From Neobacillus niacini NBRC 15566 (lineage in GTDB: Bacteria > Bacillota > Bacilli > Bacillales > Cytobacillaceae), in NCBI RefSeq assembly GCF_001591505.1, contig NZ_BCVA01000050.1:1-39999 (forward strand): 39,999 bases of DNA, written 5' to 3'. Both the position numbers and the translations under genes were made by a program. The notes below the pieces were generated by a model. The model had not been told where the DNA came from, ran no database searches, and was given only the letters and a program-made list of their open reading frames with translations. Of this stretch, positions 34,759 through 39,999 are shown piece by piece. Every line of letters starts with the position of its first letter. Within the stretch, counting starts at the first letter, position 1.

Positions 34759-34803
34759 ATAAGAACCCATTTTGATCAATCTTTTGACAAATTGGGTTCT
34801 TAT
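34759..34803 (+). terminator. Long hairpin after the zinc-ribbon gene
   Basis: ATAAGAACCCATTTTG pairs with CAAATTGGGTTCTTAT (one mismatch) around 13 nt. The T-tract is weak (TTATTACTTATT). Confidence 0.6.
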
Positions 34804-34863
34804 TACTTATTGTAGCATGTGTGTTTGGGACGTGCTTATGAACAAACCTCATTTATAAGCTAC

Positions 34864-34956
34864 ACAAGTGGCTCACTCACCCGCAGTCACTGGCTCTATT
34901 GTCCGCAAACGAGGGATTTAAACTCCGCACAACGGGCTCATTCTGTCCGCAATACT
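34864..34956. repeat. Degenerate tandem array, right inverted copy
   Basis: Four units reading AGTGGCTCTATTGTCCGCAA in this strand, i.e. the reverse complement of the array at 34174-34260. The two arrays enclose about 600 bp with the zinc-ribbon gene. Confidence 0.7.
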
Positions 34957-34994
34957 CAACTAACTCGACGAAGAATATTGATGAATAAACAAGA

Positions 34995-35025
34995 AAAGAA
35001 AACCGCTATTTAGCGAGTTTTCTTT
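34995..35025. terminator. Bidirectional terminator-like hairpin
   Basis: AAAGAAAACCGCTA pairs with TAGCGAGTTTTCTTT; T-rich on both outer sides. Confidence 0.65.
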
Positions 35026-35144
35026 GTTATATTCATTTTTCTAATTTCTTTTGAATAACTGTCAAATTCAAAGCAGTTCGTCTAAGAAATACTTTGCGTT
35101 TTAGTTGTTCGTAATGGTCAAAATATTGAAGGTCAATAAAAAGC

Positions 35145-35176
35145 AAAAATGGCTTGAGGTTTCCTCAGCCATTTTT
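35145..35176. terminator. Bidirectional terminator-like hairpin
   Basis: AAAAATGGCT-GAGG stem closing on CCTC-AGCCATTTTT with one bulge. T-runs occur on both strands; on the minus strand it would serve the relic at 35175-35362. Confidence 0.7.
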
Positions 35177-35362
35177 ATATTCTAAATTGTTGCACGATGC
35201 TTTTATCCTCCATACGGATCAAAAAACGGTTCTTTTTAATGGTCTTTTTTATTTTCCTTTCTGCAGTATTATACTCCAGACAAACAAACGCGCTGCTATT
35301 TGTCGTGTAAATCTAAAGAAGATCATATCATTAACCACGTCGAAGTAGTCATCTGTTTACGC
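35175..35362 (-). pseudogene. Fragment of an unknown gene
   Basis: Minus-strand frame with protein-like sequence (IYTTNSSAFVCLEYNTAERK, then NRFLIRMEDKSIVQQFRI-stop) preceded in another frame by TDDYFDVVNDMIFFR. The parts may join across a frame break near 35315. No start is visible. Family unknown. Confidence 0.3.
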
Positions 35363-35417
35363 AATCCAGGACGCTAGGATAGGTATTAAACAAAATCTTA
35401 AATACTAATTTAGTTTT

Positions 35418-36460
35418 CTATAGGTAAAGTAAAATATTACTATATTTCTTAGATTTTTTTAATCGATCTATAACGAAAAACCTGAGATTATTTGCCGAGT
35501 ATAACCCTTGATCTACTTCAGAGTGCGTTGGGTCGTAACCTGCATGTATTATTTTATTTCTTAATTCATAACACCTTTTATACCAACTTCCTATTTCTTT
35601 GCGATTATTAGAAATGTCCCAAGAACCCCCAATTCTTTTTGAGAATTCCCTTTTAACCATTGTTAAAAAACTAGTCTCAGATTGAATCCGCTCCACTTCT
35701 TGTACCGAGTGTCCCTCTAGTTTTAAAAATTCGGAAAATAGTGTTCTAAGTAAAGTTTCGACACTTGATTGAGCATGTAGTATGCATTCTTTATAAAATC
35801 CATTAATATAGCTTCTCTTAGCATTTAGCATAAGTTCTTCTGTAAGAACAAACGGGTTTTCATTGTTTTTAATTCTATGAGCAAACTGTATTATTTTACT
35901 ATTAGTTTCATGACTAATCAGCTCCTTCTCATAAACTAAGTTCATATGGAGCATAAGAAGTCCTGTACTAACTTCTTCAAATTTGTTATTACTTAACTTA
36001 ATTAACCGGTATAAGCTGACAGGCTCTAACATTTCTCTTGATACTTTATAAATTCCTATATCTTTTTGTTTATTTGTATTGCAGTTATGTAAAAATTCAA
36101 GGTTTCTAATAATAAGTTAAATACATTGGATAATTCAAATTCGGACAACAAATAGTAGTATTTTTCAGAAAAAAATGTCATTTCTACTCTGGTAGAAAAA
36201 TATCTAAATGATTGTCCAGTTTCTTCGAGATCTCCTGCTGTATACTTCTTTTCCTGCTCAATATGGCTAAAAAAGTAACTTAAAATATAATTATCCTCTT
36301 TGAACGAAACAATCGAACAATCCGGCAACGGAAGCTGAAAAGGTAGGATGATACCAAACTGTATAGCATTTCTTATATTTTTATATTGATAAATCAGTTG
36401 CTTGAAGTTACTTTCGTAAGTTTCTTGATTTAAAAAGAATGAATTTTCCGTCTTATCCAT
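35418..36460 (-). pseudogene. HEPN-type protein split by a one-base frameshift
   Basis: Two frames form one gene. Part 1 (ATG 36460, MDKTENSFFLNQETYESNFK) reads 134 codons to a stop at 36056. If one A is added in the A5 run at 36063-36067, it reads on as DIGIYKVSRE directly into part 2 (MLEPVSLYRLIKL..., 204 aa, to 35418). The joined protein has about 347 aa. Near its end WYKRCYELRNKIIHAGYDP holds the R-N-x-x-x-H motif of HEPN ribonucleases, in a helical context. HEPN proteins cleave RNA, often in defence or toxin systems. If the break is real, part 2 alone could still be made from its own ATG, but it has a weak ribosome site (AAGAGAA). A caspase-like peptidase gene lies 220 bp upstream. Confidence 0.65.
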
Positions 36461-36502
36461 GAAACTTATCATCCCTCGAACAAAAATTATCGGATATATA
36501 AT

Positions 36503-36532
36503 AAAAAAATAAAAAAGAGGAAAAGCCTCTTT
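36503..36532 (-). terminator. Terminator between the caspase-like and HEPN genes
   Basis: AAAGAGG/CCTCTTT stem followed by a long T-rich run on the minus strand. It separates the two genes into different transcripts or lowers the second one. Confidence 0.7.
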
Positions 36533-36680
36533 TGACAATGGGTGGTAAACTAGCATTTTTGATCTTGTAATTTTTTCCTCCCATTAGATAAAATAACCCC
36601 TTCGTTTAACAGAACCGATTTGGACAACCTCTCAATAAAATTAATTATTAAATATACTGTTTATGTGTTTAACTATGAAC

Positions 36681-37355
36681 TTACTTTAGACTATTTAGTA
36701 ATTGTAACTTCTTGTCGCCCTTTTTCGTCGGATAAGACTTATATTTCTTTTTAATATGATCCCATCGATTATATTTTAGATTTCCAAATCCAGAATTTAT
36801 AATTCTATCTAATAATCTTTGAAAATCTGTTCTCTTATTGGAATCCAGATTATCGATTTGATGGTATAGAATTGTCCAATTTAATACCGCATCTCGCCAT
36901 TTTACCTCGTCTTGATTGATAGAGAATATGTATTTAGGTGGCTTAATATTATTTTTCTTAAAACTGTTTTTTAAATGGATAGGCATCTTTTGCTCATCTG
37001 TTCCACATGCTGATATTGCTAAGAAAAAATCTTTGCTATAATCCATGCTAAATATAGGTGTTAAACTTTCTGAAATTTCTTCCCACGACAAGTCATCCTT
37101 TCCAAATAATACACCATCCTCATTACCGTGGGAACTGATGTGAATACATATTGGCTTATCTTTATTTTCATTTCGTCCAATTTCATCAATTGAAGAGATA
37201 TAATTGCAGATAGTAGTGAATTCATCTTTAGATTTCGCAAAAAAAGTAACAACTTCATGCCCCATCATTTTGCAAATTTGCTCAAGAGTTTTTCTTTCAG
37301 ATAATCCGTCCATTAAGTCTAGTGGGCTAGCAGACTCTATTACAAATACTCTCAT
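36681..37355 (-). CDS. Caspase-like (clan CD / CHAT-type) cysteine peptidase
   Basis: 224 aa. A Rossmann-like start (MRVFVIESAS) leads to the His motif ICIHISSHGNEDGVLFG with His76 and, 41 residues later, the Cys motif FFLAISACGTDEQ with Cys117. Histidine-Gly after a hydrophobic strand and Ala-Cys-Gly after the next strand are the marks of caspase/CHAT/gingipain-like peptidases. The protein is compact, with a basic C-terminal 80 residues (many Lys) that may bind nucleic acid or a partner; there is no separate sensor domain. ATG 37355 follows AGGGGATG. The neighbour downstream encodes a HEPN-like protein, so the two may be a defence pair. Substrate unknown. Confidence 0.75.
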   Translation of the reverse strand: MRVFVIESASPLDLMDGLSERKTLEQICKMMGHEVVTFFAKSKDEFTTICNYISSIDEIGRNENKDKPICIHISSHGNEDGVLFGKDDLSWEEISESLTPIFSMDYSKDFFLAISACGTDEQKMPIHLKNSFKKNNIKPPKYIFSINQDEVKWRDAVLNWTILYHQIDNLDSNKRTDFQRLLDRIINSGFGNLKYNRWDHIKKKYKSYPTKKGDKKLQLLNSLK

Positions 37356-37462
37356 ATTCGCATCCCCTATTTAAAAATAATTAAATTATAGCATAAACTG
37401 GAAATTCAAAGCACATTTCATACACAATGCCTATGCATTTTGCTTATTATTATCCAACACCT

Positions 37463-38018
37463 TCAATTCCTTGATATTTTATTGTCTACTAGCACACCCT
37501 TTAAGTGGTCCTCAGTAAGTGGGTCTGTATAAGGACAAACATATGATAAAAATACTGTTCCATCGATACCAAGTTTCAAAAATTGTTGATTGTAATACCA
37601 TCCAAACTGCTGTATAAACTTTCCTCCATACATTTCATGGCAAAATCTTAAAGTTGGGATAGCAAGCTGACAACGATGACAAACACCATTAACAAACGTA
37701 ATTTCTGCTAATGGGTTATCTGGATTTTTCATTGACCTTTCAGCAATTGCTTTAGGTAACTTATAACTATCCAGTGGTGCCATTCTTAATGGGTCTGAAT
37801 TCATTGTTTGTTCTTTAATTGACTTTAATACTAAATAATAATCTACTGCCGCCTTTAGAACAGGAGCATAAGACTGGTTCTGAGTTATTTTCTTTTGAAA
37901 AAGCAAAGAAAGCCCCTCCACCAGGATAATGAACAAATGGATAGGGTAATTTCTCTTCGAAAACAATAGGAGAATCTATAGCTACTTTGTTATTACCTCG
38001 TTTTTGTCTGGTACTCAT
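37463..38018 (-). pseudogene. Unknown Cys-containing protein with one frameshift
   Basis: The first frame begins MSTRQKRGNNKVAIDSPIVF and runs to ...SEPVLCSCSK; removal of one G near 37861 leads into a second frame beginning AAVDYYLVLKSIKEQTM and ending DNKISRN-stop at 37463. The second part holds CHRCQ, CHEMYGGKF and VCPYTD, so several cysteines that could bind metal. Joined length about 184 aa. Family not recognised. No promoter assigned. Confidence 0.55.
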
Positions 38019-38176
38019 TTAATCCTCGTCTCACTCCTAGTGGAAAACATTAAGAAATCCCATTGATTTTATATTTATTTTATTACTTTCGTCTATATTT
38101 TTGTATATTTTCATAAATCTGTTCGTGGGTAACCATTTATTTTGATTCATTTAGCCGATATTAGAAAAATCACAAA
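38019..38176. other. Intergenic region without visible gene
   Basis: AT-rich spacer before the GCGTTAATCC repeat cluster; nothing recognised. Confidence 0.5.
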
Positions 38177-38265
38177 TATAAGCGCTAATTCTTAAAATAA
38201 GCGTTAATCCAAAAATAAGCGTTAATCCTTCTTGAATCAACGCACCTGTTAGCTGAATAAGTTAA
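38177..38265. repeat. Cluster of GCGTTAATCC repeats and terminator of the HAD gene
   Basis: Three near copies of ATAAGCGTTAATCC start at about 38177, 38199 and 38215; the last forms the hairpin GCGTTAAT...ATCAACGC (38219-38245) with TTATTTTT behind it on the minus strand, so it should end the HAD gene transcript. A CACCTGTTAGCTGAATAAG copy of the second repeat family follows. Confidence 0.65.
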
Positions 38266-38271
38266 TACTAT

Positions 38272-38937
38272 TTATTTCACTTTACTGCCCATCAGAATAT
38301 CTTTTAACTGATTAACACTTTTGACAATATAAGTAGGGTTGGAATGACTTAATTCTTCAAATGAACCATACCCATAAGTAACTCCAATAGAGTCAATTCC
38401 AGTATTAATTGCCCCAATAATATCGTGTTTTCTGTCTCCAATCATGATAAAGTCACCAAGTTTATGTTCAGTATATTTCTCTAGTATGTATTGAATGATT
38501 TCAGTTTTTGACGCTCTTGTTCCATCAAGGTTACTTCCTACAATAAGTTCAAAATACTGGTCAATATTAAAATGCTTTAGTATTTGTTCAGCGAAAACAG
38601 TAGGCTTAGAAGTAGCAACAACTAAAGTAAATCCTTGTTCTTTTAACGATTTTAATAAAAAGGGAATATTTGAATATAACTCATTTTCAAACATTCCTTT
38701 TTCCTTAAACCTCTCCCTATATAAATCTATTGCTCTTTGTGTATTTGTCTCATCAAAATTGTAATATTCAGCAAATGACATTTGTAATGGTGGTCCAATA
38801 AAACATTCTAGTTTATCAATATCAGGCTCAACAATGTCCATTTTATGTAACGCATATTGAACGGATTTAGTTATTCCCACCTTCGGGTCTGAAAGTGTTC
38901 CGTCTAAATCAAATAAAATTACTTTATATTTATCCAT
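38272..38937 (-). CDS. HAD-superfamily phosphatase (phosphoglycolate-phosphatase-like)
   Basis: 221 aa. Motif I FDLDGTLSD (9-17) has the nucleophile and acid Asp; motif II lies in VVATSKP, motif III Lys in RASKTEI, and motif IV in MIGDRKHDIIGA. A helical cap lies between motifs I and II, the C1-type arrangement of Gph/PpaX/YsaA-like phosphatases. It removes phosphate from a small metabolite or pyrophosphate; the substrate is not readable. ATG 38937 follows AGAAGGGAG at 6 nt. Standalone; a repeat hairpin acts as terminator. Confidence 0.9.
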   Translation of the reverse strand: MDKYKVILFDLDGTLSDPKVGITKSVQYALHKMDIVEPDIDKLECFIGPPLQMSFAEYYNFDETNTQRAIDLYRERFKEKGMFENELYSNIPFLLKSLKEQGFTLVVATSKPTVFAEQILKHFNIDQYFELIVGSNLDGTRASKTEIIQYILEKYTEHKLGDFIMIGDRKHDIIGAINTGIDSIGVTYGYGSFEELSHSNPTYIVKSVNQLKDILMGSKVK

Positions 38938-39008
38938 ATGAAACTCCCTTCTAGTAACAGTTAGTTAAACTGATCTTACCATAAGAAAAACAAATAAGTT
39001 CCAATTTT

Positions 39009-39095
39009 TATTCAACTATCCTGCCCGTTACTTCAATAGAAAAAAGCTACCCCTGGTTATTGAGGAATCGCACCCATTAGCTGAAGAAGCACATT
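39009..39095. repeat. Two adjacent copies of the TTAGTTGAA repeat family
   Basis: ATTCAACTATCCTGCCCGTTA at the left and GCACCCATTAGCTGAAGAAG at the right (about 39068-39090), both related to the segments listed at 5986, 31806, 32158 and 38240. Confidence 0.45.
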
Positions 39096-39190
39096 ATAAT
39101 TTTTCGATAGAAAAAACTAAATCAGTAAAGTCAGTTTGAAAACCATAATATTACATTTATAAATTAAAATACCATCGTCCTGTTCATTCA

Positions 39191-39538
39191 CTAACATACC
39201 GAGGTATATCCTTGTGACTGCCTTCCATTGCCCTTATCCCAAATATTATAAACACTTAAATTACCATCTTTACTAAAGCAATTACAAACCACTTCTTTTG
39301 GTGCTGTATCTTCCCAAAGCGAAACACCTGGAAATACTTCATCACTTAATTCTGGGATTACGATTCCTTCGTCAGTTCGCAACCATAATCCCTGTCTATG
39401 AAGGGAACTTTTGCTAATAAACCTTACCCTTATTAGTTGCTCATTCTTTATGTTTTGTACATCCCAAAGGACTACATTTTCTAAACCTTTTTCATAAAAT
39501 GCATCATTATATATTCTTTTTCTTCCAATATCCATCAT
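39191..39538 (-). CDS. Conserved hypothetical protein, 115 aa
   Basis: Begins MMDIGRKRIYNDAFYEKGLE and has a mainly beta pattern (VVLWDVQNIKNEQLIRVRF, IVIPELSDEVFPGVSLWED, then NLSVYNIWDKGNG). It ends with Cys-stop. No signal peptide or membrane segment. ATG 39538 (or 39535) follows AGTGGTGA. I do not recognise a named family. Confidence 0.65.
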   Translation of the reverse strand: MMDIGRKRIYNDAFYEKGLENVVLWDVQNIKNEQLIRVRFISKSSLHRQGLWLRTDEGIVIPELSDEVFPGVSLWEDTAPKEVVCNCFSKDGNLSVYNIWDKGNGRQSQGYTSVC

Positions 39539-39847
39539 ATAATCACCACTTATACTTTGTCATAAAGGATTAAATTCGCCGTATATAAACTCTATTCCTT
39601 CTTCCACTAATCTGCTTCGTTAGTCCAATAAGAAAAGGCGGCCGCAACAGCAAATCCACATAAATTCAAGCACCCTCTTAATTGAATTACACCAAAAAGG
39701 ATTGAAACTTTTAGCCACTCTAAAATTTTCATTCAAAGGTAATTAGGAGAATTCGTGATTATGTGATACACTTTGTTTACCATTTGATTTACTGTTTACA
39801 TGTGCCCTACTCATTCGTGAGTAGGGTTCCTTGCTTTTAAGATAAAT
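39539..39847. other. Intergenic region with one perfect hairpin
   Basis: No gene seen. CCCTACTCA-TTCG-TGAGTAGGG at 39805-39826 is a stable tetraloop hairpin followed on the plus strand by TTCCTTGCTTTT, so a plus-strand terminator is possible. Confidence 0.5.
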
Positions 39848-39874
39848 AAAAAAACAGACTCTATAAAGAGCCTG
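39848..39874 (-). terminator. Terminator of the cold-shock gene
   Basis: CAGGCTC/GAGTCTG stem (one G-U pair) around TTTATA, followed by seven T on the minus strand. Confidence 0.85.
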
Positions 39875-39893
39875 CTTGAGTTTAGTTTTATTA

Positions 39894-39999
39894 TTAAGCT
39901 TTACGCACGTTTGCTGCTTGAGCTCCACGTTGACCTTGCTCAACGTCAAAAGTAACTGCTTGACCTTCGTCTAAAGATTTGAAACCTTCGCCTTGGATA
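39894..39999 (-). CDS. Cold-shock protein, C-terminal part (cut by window edge)
   Basis: The visible 34 residues read QGEGFKSLDEGQAVTFDVEQ followed by GQRGAQAANVRKA-stop, the C-terminal half of Bacillus Csp proteins (66-67 aa). These small beta-barrel proteins bind single-stranded RNA/DNA and act as RNA chaperones. The start and the RNP motifs lie outside the window. The cspA/B/C/D paralogue cannot be told from this part. Confidence 0.93.
   Translation of the reverse strand, partial: IQGEGFKSLDEGQAVTFDVEQGQRGAQAANVRKA

Noticed and set aside
34819..35013. 64-aa plus-strand ORF
   Set aside because: It runs through the inverted repeat array and into a hairpin; no ribosome site.
36461..36556. 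N-terminal extension of the HEPN frame to ATG 36556
   Set aside because: This stretch contains an intrinsic terminator; the hydrophobic residues come from its T-runs.

Overview
The window looks like the chromosome of a low-GC, spore-forming Bacillaceae species (Bacillus in the broad sense). The grounds are AT-rich intergenic DNA, strong AGGAGG-type ribosome sites, frequent TTG/GTG starts, many U-tailed hairpin terminators, a CwlJ spore-cortex hydrolase, a SipS-type signal peptidase and a Bacillus-type cold-shock protein at the right edge. Product names rest on motif and family recognition by eye; no database search was run.

Left part (1-10.5 kb), mostly house-keeping and accessory singletons: tandem hairpin repeats, a secreted cupredoxin, a GNAT acetyltransferase broken by one stop, a secreted GH3 glycosidase behind a near-perfect cre site, cwlJ, an orphan TubZ/FtsZ-type tubulin GTPase, a DinB-like protein, a methyltransferase, signal peptidase I, a SnoaL-like protein and a DUF4865 protein. 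The methyltransferase lies behind a textbook attenuator: a sigma-A promoter, a 54-codon leader ORF with a strong ribosome site, and an intrinsic terminator whose loop contains the leader stop codon.

Middle and right part (10.5-37.4 kb), a defence and mobile island almost entirely on the minus strand. It opens with four consecutive tyrosine recombinases arranged as two paralogous pairs (A-B-A'-B'). Then come an Mrr-type restriction endonuclease with a coiled-coil N-terminus, a membrane protein with Cys pairs, a Hanks-type protein kinase next to an unknown 363-aa protein, a complete four-gene Wadjet SMC system in the order jetD-jetA-jetB-jetC, a plus-strand Abi/DRT-like reverse transcriptase, a small zinc-ribbon protein, and a caspase-like peptidase next to a HEPN-type protein that is frameshifted in an A-run. 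Between them lie several decayed genes and dispersed intergenic repeat families.

Right edge (37.4-40 kb): a frameshifted cysteine-containing protein, a HAD phosphatase, a conserved hypothetical and the 3' end of a cold-shock gene, which suggests a return to the chromosome backbone.

The defence genes plausibly act in layers: Wadjet against circular DNA, Mrr against modified DNA, and the reverse transcriptase, kinase and caspase/HEPN modules as possible abortive systems. No tRNA, rRNA or CRISPR array was seen. Several reading-frame breaks are explained by one missing A in a short A-run, so sequencing error must be separated from real decay.
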